Assembly: GCA_022478985.1 (NCBI GenBank)
Contig: JAKSZP010014528.1
Span: 157,754 to 221,753 of the forward strand
DNA from: Massospora cicadina
Lineage: Eukaryota; Entomophthoromycota; Entomophthoromycetes; Entomophthorales; Entomophthoraceae
DNA length: 64,000 nt
Direction of reading: 5' to 3'
The stretch's first letter is position 1; the number at the start of each line of letters is the position of its first letter. Made by a program: the position numbers and the translations under genes. The notes beneath the pieces were generated by a model. The model saw only the letters and a list, made by a program, of their open reading frames with translations, was not told where the DNA came from and ran no database searches. Positions 1 to 10,540 of the stretch are shown piece by piece.

Positions 1-59
1 GGGACCATCACCTCTTGTGCCATGCAGCCCAAACAGGAAAGAATATGTTTGGCCTTTTA

Positions 60-1140
60 TTAGTCAGTTGCTCCTTCCATAGCCGCTTTATAAACATATA
101 AAAACGAAGCAATGCTTCCCTCACCAGGGATTAACTTGTCTTTAAACGTAGGTTTGAATGAATGATGGTCATTCCAAGAAAGGGTGTGAATAGCTGGAGA
201 TTCTGCTTCTGAGGTTTCAGAGTGGTAGCTTAAATGATCAAAGGCCTGTGAGAGGCGATTGAACTGGTCATGCATGGCTTCAAGCCAGGTTTTCAGGTTG
301 GAGAGGGCTTCTAGGGGCCCAGATTCACATAGTCTCAAATTGAGCTTCAATCCCTGATTTTTGAGTTCCAAGATCTTCCACTCGATTCTCCATTGCAGAG
401 ACTTGGAAACGGAGTTGTGATACCATTGAGCTTAGGTTTAATTGTGCAGTTTCCACGGCTTTCATGTGGTTCTTCAGCTCTTCTTTCATTTGGTTACACC
501 CTTCATCGTCATGAGAGTGAGAGCTTGGGCCTTGTACTCCATCCTTGATCTGCTCATACTTCTGCTCAACCTTGGTTAGTTGACTAAATAATTCCTTCAA
601 CACAGGGCTTTCCAGCGAAACTTTCATCGCTTTTGTTTCCATTTCATATTCAGTCAGGCGACGGGCCAAATATTTGGTATTTTTGAGCAAAGCTTTAAGA
701 GCTAGCTCCTTTTCTAGTTGAACAACCTTGGCCGCGAGGGTGGTGGTGGCGCTAGATGGTCCAAGCAACAGATGATGTTCAAGCTCATCAACACACGAAA
801 AAGCCTGAATTAACTGCTTCTCCATCACAGCCACACGCTGTTCATATTCTTCTTGAAGGACAGAGTTGGGGGCTGGAAGGTCACGATGTGTTTGCTCAAT
901 TTGCTTTTCAAGCTCTTTAGCAAACTCCTCCAACAATGAGTGGGTGCTAGCAGAAGATGCGTTCAGCTCATCCCTAAAGATCTTCATGGCCTCCTTGACA
1001 TACTTTACAGTCCCAGTATCCATAGTAGCAAGTTGATCATGCAGCTGTATGATGAAGTTGCGATTAGCTTCTACACCAGATATAACTGCTCCAAGATGTT
1101 TAGAGTTCAGGTGATACAGCTTATCATAGGCTAAATTCAA
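60..1140 (-). pseudogene. Gag of Gy0, coiled-coil N-terminus (frameshifted)
   Basis: An open frame of 271 codons (1140 to 325) is rich in E, K, L and Q with heptad-like spacing, suggesting a long coiled coil. It overlaps a second frame (371 to 60) that carries a Gag-like block with the residues FKPTFKDKLIPGEG followed by FLYVYKAAM. The same block, changed, occurs in Gag of A1 (FLYLYESSM near 13,870) and of B (FKPTFKENYVPWG near 53,165), which supports the Gag assignment. The two frames overlap by about 45 bases, so one frameshift near 320-370 separates the coiled coil from the core. The zinc knuckle and pol would lie beyond position 1. The function inferred from the family is particle assembly and RNA packaging. 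Confidence 0.65.
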
Positions 1141-1571
1141 AGCTGCATGAGTATCTCGGTGTCAATGTAGCTCTTCATGATGGCCAGCTAAAAGATGCAT
1201 CATATGGACCAAGGCAGGATGAGCAAACTTGCGTACATAGGTGGTCATATTTGTAAGCTGACCATAGGTCTCTGGGAGGACACTAGTCTCATAGAGAAAC
1301 AAGTGACGTTCCTCTACCAACGATGCTCATTCGTGAGATGCAATGTCACCAGGGTTAAGAATGCCATGGGTAAGATCTCTCACAGCTTCAGTGGCTGGCC
1401 AAGTGATGCAATGAGACTCAGGTATTAATATGGGCTCAAATTGGTTTTTTTCAAATATCAAAGCGGTAGGACTATCCATGCGATCATCTTCAGTTTCTTC
1501 CCCATTTTGCACCCAGTGGGTGACACTTTCCATTTTTTCCTAATACTTATCAAAGTATTCAGGGGGCTTGA

Positions 1572-1589
1572 CCCCTGTAGTGAGCACCA
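1572..1589 (-). other. Primer binding site of Gy0
   Basis: On the minus strand this reads TGGTGCTCACTACAGGGG, three bases inside the LTR end. It starts with TGG, as expected for the complement of a tRNA 3' CCA. Seventeen of the bases recur next to the C1 LTR (25,033-25,049) and a close variant lies next to the A1 LTR (15,264-15,281). I do not assign the tRNA. Confidence 0.65.
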
Positions 1590-1592
1590 ATT

Positions 1593-1897
1593 TGTGGGAT
1601 CTGCCAATGGATGCCACAAATAATATTTTAATACAAGGTATTTTACTTTTTATTAAAAGTATAAAATAACACTTATTATGGTTTTTTATGTTTTTTACTA
1701 AACAGGCAGGGAAAAACTGGAAAATGTCCCTTTGTCAATACTGGCTTTTCCTATTTAAACTAGTTCAAATTTCAAGACCATCAATATTCAAGGCAAAAGA
1801 ATGCAAAGCTCAGTCTTCCAAATTAGGGAATATAGACTTTTGGCCTATCAGATTGAAGATAAAATTTTTGGAGGTAGAACTGACCCGTGCGGTAACA
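1593..1897 (-). repeat. 5' LTR of Gy0 (about 305 bp)
   Basis: In element orientation it begins TGTTACCGCACGG and ends CCCACA, giving the usual TG...CA termini. Three bases separate it from the primer binding site. The right boundary coincides with the point where LINE coding sequence starts. No second copy is in the window to confirm the length. Confidence 0.55.
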
Positions 1898-2132
1898 ATT
1901 TGATGAATTGTATCCAATCACCAGCAAGTAAAATCTTTTCACCTTGGTGGTGGTCTGACTCAGATGGTAATGATTGGGTATTTTGGTGGTAGTCAGACTC
2001 AGATGGTAATGATTGGCTAATGTTTACCCTATCATCTTTGAGTAAAATCTTTGCACCTTGGCGGTGGTTAGACTCAGATTGTAATGATTGGTTAACTCGC
2101 ACCCAATCATCAATGGGTAAAATCTTCTTACC
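1898..2132 (-). repeat. In-frame 75-bp tandem repeat in L1 ORF2
   Basis: On the minus strand the frame encodes about three and a half copies of a 25-residue unit: it starts GKKILPIDDW, then GAKILLKDDR, then a 13-residue partial copy, then GEKILLAGDW. Each full unit contains a QSLPSESDxHQ-like tail. The repeat keeps the frame, so it expanded in units of three bases. It is cut by the Gy0 LTR at 1897. Confidence 0.75.
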
Positions 2133-2720
2133 TTGCGGATATTCCAATCCATGCAATATTATACTCCTTGTATTTGACTGAGGAGTTGGAGTATTTCTAT
2201 TATTAATATTTACCATTTTAAGCCAATTTTTATGATATATCATATTTCTCCAGTATTTAGGATTCCACCGAGAATCCACTAGGGTTTTTTCATTGTGGGT
2301 ACTCATATTGCTGATATCCACAATGTTATTTAAAAATTGGGCAGGTGATGGGCCAATCATAAGAGCAGATTCAGGAACACTAATACCTCCAACATTCTTT
2401 TCCTTAGATTGGAAAGGAGAATGTCCAACAAGCAACTTGCCCTAACTAGCGTGTGGCCTCATCATGTGCTTGAGGGTTGACATGTCCTTTGGGCATGTGT
2501 TGATAACTTCCATTGCAGCCATGAGCAATGTGAGTTCCTGGTATCTGCAGGTGTGATTGATGTCTGAGGGCCATTTGTCTGTGGCCCTCGTGAGCCAACA
2601 GTACATGTCCCCTAGAAGAAAGCTGTCTTCTGGTAGTGGTAAATTGGCCACCTCCTCAAAGAAGTTGATGCGTTTGCTAGGGATGTTGGGGCGTAGGTGT
2701 TGACCAGGGTATAATGATTT
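1898..2720 (-). pseudogene. L1 ORF2, APE-type endonuclease domain (broken)
   Basis: Minus-strand translation from about 2680 shows a phosphodiesterase-like core. The block PLPEDSFLLGDMYCWLTRAT matches the shape of the endonuclease motif 'FLLGDFN...L', with DFN degraded to DMY. It is followed by a WPSD segment, an ELTLLM helix, VINTCPK where 'LVDTWR' is usual, and RPHAS near 2444. One stop codon (2442-2444) follows RPHAS and the frame then continues unbroken to 1898. In the family this enzyme nicks target DNA to prime reverse transcription. The later part carries an in-frame tandem repeat (1898-2132) not typical of the endonuclease fold. Confidence 0.65.
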
Positions 2721-3559
2721 ACTTGCCAGATAATTGCAATGGCCAGGACTCTCCCCCTAAGTGATCATTCAATGACATGATGGTGATACCCCTGCCTGGT
2801 TTGATCATAAACCCACAGAGAGTGGACCAACTAGAAAATTTTAGGAGCATCTGGGTCCACTAAGGTTCCTCCCCCTTGGGCATGACTCTCAAGAATTGCC
2901 AGGATGTCACCGGAGGGTTTTGCAGGTGCTGGATTTTCTTGGCCTGGGATGTGGCGGCCTTCATCCCTGCATTATTGAACATTTTTAATGTGATTGGATT
3001 ATTAAACTGCCCAATCTGCCTTAATTGGATAGTTCTGGGCCATTTGAACCAGTCCTATTGTAATTAAGTAAATTTGAGCGTCAAGTTTCTGGTTAGGATT
3101 TTGAACCACTGATCTGAATTGAGCTGAAGCTGAGTTTTATAAGTAGCTTTACCATCCTAAAGTTTTTTGTAATCTTTATCTTGTCAATTTTTTGTGGAGA
3201 CTGTAGGTAAGTGGCCAGACTTTTGATATTTGACCTGAACCAGCACTAGTTCTTTTTAGCTCCCATGGGCTGCATTTGCTCCTGTGTCACCGCCTGTGCC
3301 TGCTGGTTTATTGTTACCTCCATTGACTCCATGGGGATCTCCCTCAGGATCTCAAAATGGTTTGCGTTTCCATCTTTGTTAGTTTTTTTCCAGAATATGA
3401 TTCACTTTTTTAGCTTTCTCAGCCCTAGCTCTAGCCTCTGATCATCTCTTTGCTTTTTCCTCTGATTTGCATTGTTTGGTGGTAACCAGCTCAACGATCT
3501 GGTACTCACCATGTTCCCCCAGTTTAACAGGGTTGTTGCCACCTGGAGTTTCTAAAGTT
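2721..3559 (-). other. L1 linker between ORF1 and ORF2 remnants
   Basis: No frame is open for long on either strand. By position this should hold the end of L1 ORF1 and the start of ORF2. Short minus-strand peptides can be read but I recognise no domain. I see no other feature here. Confidence 0.35.
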
Positions 3560-4277
3560 TTCATCAGTTTCATATATTTCCTCTAGATCCTCCTCCTCTT
3601 GCTGCTTGCTTGCATCAGGCCATTTATGAGCCCAATGACCAAGCGCCTGGCAGTGCTAGAAGATGGGTGGAGACTTCTCAGGGTCACTTTGAATAGGTCA
3701 GATGTTTTTACCTCTGGCAAGATGAATTGCACAATGCGAGGGATCAAATTGTGGTTGGCTTCTACCTCAGGTTTGAAGCTAATAACTGCAATTGCCTTCC
3801 CTCTGCAGAGTTCTGGCATGAGGTGGAAACGCTGAAGCTTAAACTAATTCACTCTGCCATATTCCTCAAGGACTTTAACCAACTATGTTTTGATAAAGGT
3901 GTGGTGTAAATCAGTTGAGAGATCATTGAAGGAGATGAAGAGGTCACTCTTTTTATTCCAATGGGTACAGTGTACCTTGATGCATTGGGCACACCTTTAA
4001 TGGTGACCTCAATAATGATTTTTGCTGAGGTTTTTTGCCTGATACGTCATGGCAAAGCTGATACTGACAAATCTTCAACAAAATCCTTGTTTAATAAAGT
4101 CAGTATCTTAAATATGAATTTTCTTTTTTCAGTAATTGCCACCAAGATCTCTGGGTGCTCAACCCCAAAGTTTACTCTAACCCCATGCTTAACAGAGAAG
4201 GAGAGGAGTGAATGGATGTTATTGTAAAGCATATGTTGGTGTAGCATTTTCATGTATTTTTCTGTAGGGATTTGCAT
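3560..4277 (-). pseudogene. L1 ORF1-like protein with damaged zinc knuckle
   Basis: The minus strand gives an open stretch from 4277 to 4047 and further fragments to 3560. Near 3650 a knuckle-like peptide HCQALGHWAHKWPDA can be read. The spacing C-x4-H-x4-(W) fits a CCHC knuckle in which the first Cys has become Phe and the last has become Trp. The same kind of knuckle is intact in the plus-strand LINE L2 (CNHCLVFGHKIHAC near 31,782), which supports the link. ORF1 proteins of this kind bind the LINE RNA. The product is clearly non-functional. Confidence 0.5.
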
Positions 4278-4509
4278 CTGTTGTTTAGTCTGGTTTGCGT
4301 GGCTTACCAGGAGCTCCTTGTGAGAGCGTTTGATGCCCTAAGGAATGATATGTTGGTGGAGTTACCACCCTTTGTGATGTTTGCTCAGGACTCCTGATTG
4401 GAGTTATGCATCTTTATCTTCTGTTCTGATTATTAAATGTTTGAATTCAACTTTTCTCTTTTGCTTTATAAAAGTGACGCTTAGGAGAAAGAAAAGCAAT
4501 AATAAGGAT

Positions 4510-4554
4510 TTTATTTGAGGTGGGCTGACCTTGGGACAAATATACCACACCAAT
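4510..4554 (-). repeat. S1: 3' tail fragment of a SINE
   Basis: On the minus strand this ends CAGCCCACCTCAAATAAAA, the same tail as S2, S3 and S4. Only about 45 bases of the element remain. Similar A-rich strings (AGCAATAATAA on the left, AGCAGTAATAA on the right) flank it and may be a decayed target duplication. Confidence 0.55.
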
Positions 4555-5248
4555 AGCAGTAATAATGATAATAATAGTCTATTAATACTGATTATAATAT
4601 TATAATAATAATGTATGATAGTTGTATAATATTATATTGCATAATTCCACTAGTTACAATTATAAAGTATGATAATTATTTCTATGGTGTTTATTTATAC
4701 AATTATGCAATGTATGTATTTATAATATATGTAATATAAATATGCTATGATGGAATGTATGGTAATAAATTAAAATATAATAATAAAAGCAGTGTGGCTG
4801 TGTGAGTGCGTGTGATGCCCAGCCAAAACTACAGCATGTAGAGCTTTGTAATTTTAGATATATGTGGATAGGAGGGGGTTCATGTGCACATTAAAGCCAG
4901 ATTTTTAAATTTCATAGTAAAATAGATTTATAATAAAAAAGTGAAAATTTTGTATGTTTTAATATTAGTCAGTATATTGTTACAGCTGAGAAGTTTGACA
5001 TTTAACAGATTTGATGGATTAAATGGTTTTGCAAAGTTGGTGGTCAATTGGCTAACTTTTAAGTTAATCATTTTAGTAAGAAGTAAGTGATTGGCTGATT
5101 TGATAGTTTAGATGGGGTTTCCAAGCGGTGGGTGGTTTAGGTTGATTCTTTAGGTCTAATTAATTTTGGGTAAATGGGTAGTAGTTTTTGGCTGATTCTG
5201 TAGGTTTGATTATTACTAAACTTATTAATAACCATCTACCAATATATA
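4555..5248. other. AT-rich spacer
   Basis: Very AT-rich from about 4560 to 4790, then moderately so. No reading frame, structured RNA or repeat unit stands out. A G/T-rich patch near 4795-4815 is too short to interpret. Confidence 0.5.
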
Positions 5249-5264
5249 AACTAATATAAATAAT

Positions 5265-5518
5265 CTAAATTCTATTTGAGGTGGGCCAACCTGGGGATGA
5301 TACCGCACTGATTAGGGAAGTGAAGAAAATGGGAAAGGAGGATAAAACCCAGAAAACCTCCATGCATGGTGTATGATAGGCCAGGAACTCCGTGGACCTC
5401 ATTTGCTATTCGCTATCTCAGTTCAGGGCCTTGGTGTGCAAAACCAACACAGTCAAAATTGTCCCCTACCCAAAGTCCATTACCAGGATCAAACTTGGGA
5501 GGCAGTGGTAGAGGGTCC
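5265..5518 (-). repeat. S2: tRNA-derived SINE with 16-bp target duplication
   Basis: The element lies on the minus strand and ends with the shared tail GGTTGGCCCACCTCAAAT. It is flanked by AACTAATATAAATAAT at 5249-5264 and again at 5519-5534, a perfect 16-bp target duplication. Compared with S4 it lacks the first part of the head and starts at the ACCCTCTACCACTGCCTCCC segment. A polymerase III B-box-like string (GTTTGATCC) follows. The body matches S4 with moderate divergence. Such elements are copied by a partner LINE that recognises the tail. Confidence 0.85.
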
Positions 5519-5534
5519 AACTAATATAAATAAT

Positions 5535-7380
5535 ACTATCTATTTATGATTGCTTATCTGAAATAAATGAAGATTATCTGTTAAGTCATATCCATAAAAA
5601 TACTGGGTAAAATGGGATATTGACATGATATAAAAAATAAAGTTAATTAACAAAAAAGAACTGCCTCCAATGACTTGACAGAATTTGACCTCTTAGCCTA
5701 ATTCTGTAAAAGGATGGATTATAGATAAAAAATTATGAATATAAGCAAACCCATTTAGATTAACTAGTACACTAGATATAATGTTTTATAAACTAACAGG
5801 TACATTAATAAACAAAACAAAAGCCATGACTACCTACTAATAATATATAAAGCTATATAGTAACTTGTAATATGGAGTCTGCTCAAATATATGCATATGT
5901 GCAAGTGGATGCTAGTTATCTCACTGAGTTATCTCACTGAGTGGTGCAAGAGAGAGGTGGCAGGGACTTACCAAGATGAAGAAGATGTATGCACAAGATG
6001 AGATGAAAAACATGCCATTTGTCTTTGAACAGCAGCTCTAGTGGTTACTGTTATATTGCATGTGTTCACCACCTCTGTTTTTATTTCGCTGTCTTCTTGT
6101 TATTTTCATTACTGTGTTCAGAGGTGCGTTAAGTTTCATGAGAGCACCAATTTTTATTGTGTTTTATCTTTGATGATAAGAGAGAATGAAGAGACTTGCA
6201 CATGAGTGGCCACCAGTAATCATCATCTACAACTTGTCTGTTGAAGGTTTTTATATCAAAAAAGCAAGTAAAATACCATCTATAAGAAAAATTCTCCAAT
6301 TTCAGGTAATCATATTCAATTCTATTGCCTACAACAATGAAGAAAGAAACAGTGACTCAGCAAAAAAGGCAGTTAGAAAAAAGTGACAGAAATAATTGGT
6401 CATAAAAGACATATGAAAATCATGAAGCAAAATATACAAAATTAGATATATATAGTTAATATGAAGTGCAAAAAAGAGCTGCCAAAACACCAAAACAGTG
6501 TGCAGCTTAATTGACACTTCACCAACAATGTCAATCACAATATCGTGCAGCAGAGACATCTGAAGAGCATGAGTTCCCTTGAAACATATTTGCTAAATAA
6601 TATTTGGTTTTAAATGACAGTTGTAGACAATTTAAGAAGGCAATCAAAAAATTTTGTGAAAGTATTTGTAAAATCTATATCAAAAAATGGTATACAAACC
6701 AAATTGCAACATCCCAATTTCTAGTAACAAAGCCATCATATTTGCCAAACAAAAAGAAACAAAAGGTCAATTGATTTTTTGTCATTGCTGTAAAAGTCAC
6801 ACATAAGGCCACAAAACCACAGCACCACCGCAAGCTTATTAGAATAATATTCAACTGAGACCAAGTCCAGACTGTATTAGATAATTTACAATAAAGAACA
6901 ATGAGTACTGTCATGAATAATAATATCTATCAAAATCATCAAATTTGATGATTTGTATAGACAGTATGGCTTCAAAGGACAAGCAATCCTATTCTCTCAA
7001 GAAATTTATGAAGTCAGTGAGAAATTACAACATATGCTTCCAAGATAGTTGAAGATTCTGGAATCATAGGTGTTACAGAATGACTTGAAAACTTAAATGT
7101 AATATTGAATTTTTATTATATTATACGTTTCATTAAATGTGATACATTGGTTGATTGATAACAACCCATCTTATCATAATGTCACAATTGATCACAATGT
7201 TCAACTTGATGAGTGATCATTGATAAGAATCACAGAACAATTAGAAAAAGAAACCACCAAATTCTACGATGAGCCACTGCAAACAAGTTGTTATATTTCA
7301 ATCTATGAAGTTTCAAGGATTCTGAGAGCATCATGGCATCAAAGTAATATGAAATATTCACATCACCATATACAGGAGCC
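5535..7380 (+). other. AT-rich region, possibly the 5' part of the Helitron
   Basis: No convincing gene. A plus-strand frame of 66 codons (6186-6386) ends in a basic stretch, and basic, Gln/Lys-rich peptides continue to about 6550. Helitron proteins often start with a basic N-terminal region, so this may be a remnant of the element whose later domains begin near 7400, but I see no diagnostic motif. A short direct duplication GTTATCTCACTGA is present near 5917-5942. Confidence 0.3.
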
Positions 7381-7893
7381 AGTGCTGTGAAATGGTGTTA
7401 AAAACATTGTTGGAGCTTATGCAATCTCAATGAGCATTTGGACTATCTTTTTTTTTAGTACTAGATGGTCCCAACCCAAGGGGGGGATTCATTGATGTGA
7501 GCATTTGGACTATCAATACCTTGGATAGGAATATGATTGAAGGCGATAATATGAGTACAATGATTTACACTCCCATTGAACAATAAGAGAATGCATACCT
7601 CATAGAAGGAGGCTATTTATTGACTTGTAACTTTGATGTTGTCAAGAATAAATCTCATCATGTACAAAGAATCATTCTCCACGGATATGATGAAGATCCA
7701 ATTCTATTTGGAAGCCTACACAATTTTTATGAATCAAAGAAATGCCAGACTTATGGTTCATGAAGCTTTTTCACAACAATTTAAAACTCATAATGATAGC
7801 ATTCTGATAGCAGCTGCATATTCTTATGGAGTCATGAATTATGATGGAAAGTTATATTTCACAGCTTTCACTCTTGTGGACCAAAAGGATTAA
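7381..7893 (+). pseudogene. Unidentified protein segment upstream of Helitron Rep
   Basis: A frame can be followed from about 7391 to 7690, with one stop near 7587 and a 50-bp insertion at 7448-7497, and then shifts into the open frame 7633-7893. Recognisable local order is ENAYLIEGGYLLTCNFDVV, then RIILHGYDEDPILF, then AYSYGVMNYDGKLYFTAF. The alternation of short strands and glycines could suit a small beta-barrel, but this is a guess. It probably belongs to the Helitron N-terminal region, because it shares the strand, lies directly upstream and shows similar decay. I do not recognise the family. Confidence 0.35.
7448..7497 (-). repeat. R1: tiny 5'-truncated retroposon with 17-bp target duplication
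   Basis: The string TGAGCATTTGGACTATC occurs at 7431-7447 and 7498-7514. Between the copies lie 50 bases that begin with a T run, meaning a minus-strand insert with an A tail. In element orientation it ends GACCATCTAGTACTAAAA. The same end, ACCATCTAGTACTAAA, forms insert R2 near 8490. Long duplications and an A tail are the marks of target-primed reverse transcription. Confidence 0.8.
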
Positions 7894-8160
7894 GGGCTGG
7901 ATTGAATGGTAGAGCATGTGTGATTGAGTGCAATAAATTGAAAGAACTTCCATGCATATGAAAGAAAGTAATATGAACTAAAAATATGCAGTATACCATT
8001 GACTACGTTTCTATTCATATCAAATAATGTTATAGAAGATTTGCATACTCAAGAAGAAGTGGAATTCAACAACCAATCCAGTTAACACAGCTGTTACAAA
8101 CACAATCTGAAAATTTAGCAACTAAAACACCACTAATGGCTCCAATCAGCTGTTTATAAT

Positions 8161-9153
8161 TAGATACTATAGATGAGCGTAAATTTTAATGAAAATATCA
8201 ATGAGATTCAAAGAAATAATGACAACATTGGCAATATAAATCATGAATTGAAAGAAGAAGAATTAGCATAGTTCTTTTTTTTACCATATGGCATAAACGG
8301 ATAAAACAGTCTTGACAAGTTAAAATTGCACTACTGGACTACTTTAAAGGAAGATTTTAGATAGCAATTTAAAGTTCCAATAAATGATTATCTCTTCAAA
8401 GCACTATTTATGTTTTTATTATCATCTCAAGTCAACAATATCATCTTGTGGATGAAAATTGAAGGACAAGAAGAATGGTTGATGAACCATCTAGTACTAA
8501 AAAGAATGGTTGATGAAGTTAATTTTCATCCAAATAACTTAAGTGGATTATAAGCTTACTGGCTAGCAACTCTAAATGAACTAATTGCCCAAATTAGATG
8601 CCTTGGTCTGCCAACATACTTCATTACCTTGAGCTGCAATGATCTACATTGGTTAGATATGATAAAAGCTCTTTTGATAGCTGATGGTAGATCAAAAAAG
8701 ATCAAAGTTCTCTGGATGTACATATAACCCAACGACTTATCAGACAATATTCAGTTATTGTAAGCAGACATTTCAGGATATGGGTCAAAGCACTGATGGA
8801 GTTCATATGGAGTAATGCCAAATCTTTGCTAGAAATCTTAAAGATTTCTGGTGGCGCATTGAGTTCCAGAATCGCGGAAGTTCACATCCTCAAATTTTAG
8901 TATGGATTGAAAATCATCCATTGTTTGATACACCTGAAGGAATCCGTGTACTCAATAAAGTTTGTACATGTGTAATGCCATCAAATGATGATGAATTGTA
9001 CATAATTATAAAAATATGCCAAGTACTTCATCACAACTACATGTCAAAAAAAACATGGATACAATTTGTCAATTTAGTTTTCCAAGACAAATGTACAAAG
9101 AAACTCACATCATCACCCACTCATCAAATGAATTTATTTGCAACGGTAGAAAG
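8161..9153 (+). pseudogene. Helitron Rep (HUH) core, N-terminal half
   Basis: Plus-strand translation gives a Helitron_like_N region. LGLPTYFITLSCNDLHW (about 8597-8652) matches the conserved 'LG.PT.F.TLS..D.HW' block. RIEFQNRGSSHPQILVW (about 8853-8910) matches the HUH block, usually 'RVEFQ.RGSPHIH..LW'. The second His of the H-x-H pair has become Gln, so metal binding should be lost. LFDTPEGIRVLNKV and a block with SFPRQMYKETHII follow; a frameshift lies between them near 9010-9070. In intact Helitrons this domain nicks DNA at the element ends. The domain is cut by the A1 LTR near 9154 and resumes at 15,761. Confidence 0.85.
8486..8501 (+). repeat. R2: 16-bp retroposon tail with 15-bp target duplication
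   Basis: AAGAATGGTTGATGA occurs at 8471-8485 and 8502-8516, with ACCATCTAGTACTAAA between them. The insert equals the last bases of R1. It lies inside Helitron coding sequence and breaks the frame just before the conserved Rep block. Confidence 0.75.
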
Positions 9154-9630
9154 AATAAACCAAATGTAACAATTATATTGACTGACACTGAAGTTTGAAA
9201 AAGGACCCAAAGCTATAAAATTAGCGGGTAGGTCAAAAACAAAAAGATCAGAAGTATAGACTACTTTATTGAGTTAAAAAAGTGGCAATATCTATAGGGC
9301 GTGTAGGGGCATGGTGCCTCAAGGACCTTCATGGCACTGTACGATCAGGATCTTTCACTGACTTCTGGATCAACTGTTTGGTTGGCAACCTCATTGTGTT
9401 GCATCGTCCTCATGACCGCAGTGGTGGGAGCAGCGCCTCTTGTGATTCAGGATGTGTGATAAGATTCATTAAGGTGTTTCCATCAATTCTCACCCATGTG
9501 ATGCTTCCTGATCAGATCTAGTTTTGGCGCATTTGGGTAAGGTTCCATTTGCACTGGGTTAAGGGTTGATTTTTCAAAACTTGATTTGGGAGCAGGATTG
9601 TTGACTCGCTCATCATATTGTATCCTAACA
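9154..9630 (-). repeat. 3' LTR of A1
   Basis: In element orientation it starts TGTTAGGATACAATATGATG and follows a purine-rich string (CTTGAGGTGGGCAT). It aligns along its length with 15,282-15,760 and with the A2 LTR at 43,300-43,773. Its left end joins Helitron coding sequence. Confidence 0.75.
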
Positions 9631-10085
9631 ATGCCCACCTCAAGATCCTGTCAGAGGGGGTATATGGCTGAAGGAATCAGCCATGCACTTGATTCACCAC
9701 TGTCCCCTTATTAACATCAGAAATGGATAACTCCAAGTTTACCTTATAAAGGACCCTATAAGGTCCAGACCAAATAGCGTCAATATTATTCTGTCAACCT
9801 CAAGGTTGATGGTGATAAAGAAAATGGGGTCACCTAGTTGCAAAATTGATAAGGAGGGTCAGCAGAAATTAAATCAGGATGTCTCCATTTTTTTGTTGGT
9901 GACAATGCCTTGCGTGGCTAGGGCTTGAAGTTAGACAATTTCAGTGGCCAAGGCCTCATGGTTAAATCAGAATTATCAGGTGCAGAGTTCTTGAACATGG
10001 GCTGAACTCTACTTGGTAGACAGGGAGCACACCCATATAGGGCTTCAAAGGGGGACATCTTAATGACTCAATGGTAGCTTATTCT

Positions 10086-10540
10086 TTAAGCAAGCAAAGC
10101 GCTGGGCAGATAATGAGACCTGCGAGCAGGATTATAGATGGCCATCTTCCACAAATTAGAGACAAGGATTCTAATAGCGCGCTCCATAGCCCTGTTGGTT
10201 GACGTGTTATACAGGGTATTGAAACTTTGGTTAGTGCCAAAAAGCAAAGTAAGTTCTTGGGCTACCTGTGAGGTGAAATTCAACCCATTGTCCAAAAGCA
10301 AAAGTTTGTGGTCATCCATGCTAGGTGAAAAAGGATCAAAAGGAAAGAGAGCCATGGCTTTTGCAATGGCAGCGGCAACCAAAATTACATTGACCCATTT
10401 GGTCAGATGGTCCATGGCTAGGAGGAAATATATGGCCATGCAGCCTGGTGGGAAGAGGGCCTACTACATCGATATTAATGACATTGAAAGGACCCGTCAG
10501 GGCATCAACTGAGTGTTGATATCAAGGACTAGCCTGATCT
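10086..10540 (-). pseudogene. A1 integrase core
   Basis: An open minus-strand frame of 117 codons (10,439-10,086) carries the integrase core. MDHLTKWV supplies the first catalytic Asp, LLLLDNGLNFTSQ the second, and RAMERAIR the Glu at about the usual D-35-E spacing. In the family this joins cDNA to the target. The zinc-binding N-terminus and the C-terminal part are only fragments. The corresponding region of A2 lies near 44.3-44.5 kb. Confidence 0.75.

Larger units (their letters stand above)
1..1897 (-). mobile_element. Gy0: 5' end of a Ty3/gypsy element, cut by the window edge
   Basis: Read on the minus strand, this segment has the order LTR (1593-1897), primer binding site (1572-1589), leader (about 1141-1571) and Gag (1140 down to about 60). 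The pol region would lie left of the window. The element appears to have inserted into the LINE to its right, because LINE coding sequence on the minus strand stops at 1898. The flank next to the LTR is ATTTG; its partner is outside the window, so a target duplication cannot be tested. The LTR is not visibly similar to the other LTRs here, although the primer site is shared with C1 and, less exactly, A1. Confidence 0.7.
1898..4430 (-). mobile_element. L1: APE-type LINE, minus strand, interrupted by Gy0
   Basis: On the minus strand the segment holds, in order, a degraded ORF1-like part (about 4277-3560) with a damaged zinc knuckle, a broken linker (3559-2721), and the endonuclease part of ORF2 (2720-1898). 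Reverse transcriptase would follow but is replaced by Gy0. The layout ORF1 with zinc knuckle, then APE endonuclease, fits LINEs of the I/Tad-like kind. The clade is an inference. Confidence 0.65.

Noticed and set aside
940..1134. Plus-strand frames between 940 and 1623
   Set aside because: They lie opposite Gy0 Gag and its leader and show no domain; taken as shadows.
3583..3835. Overlapping 78-codon frames on both strands
   Set aside because: The minus-strand zinc-knuckle reading belongs to another frame; these two are not supported.
7381..7893. Upstream protein as an OB-fold or single-strand binding domain
   Set aside because: The pattern is only suggestive and I see no diagnostic residue; kept as unidentified.
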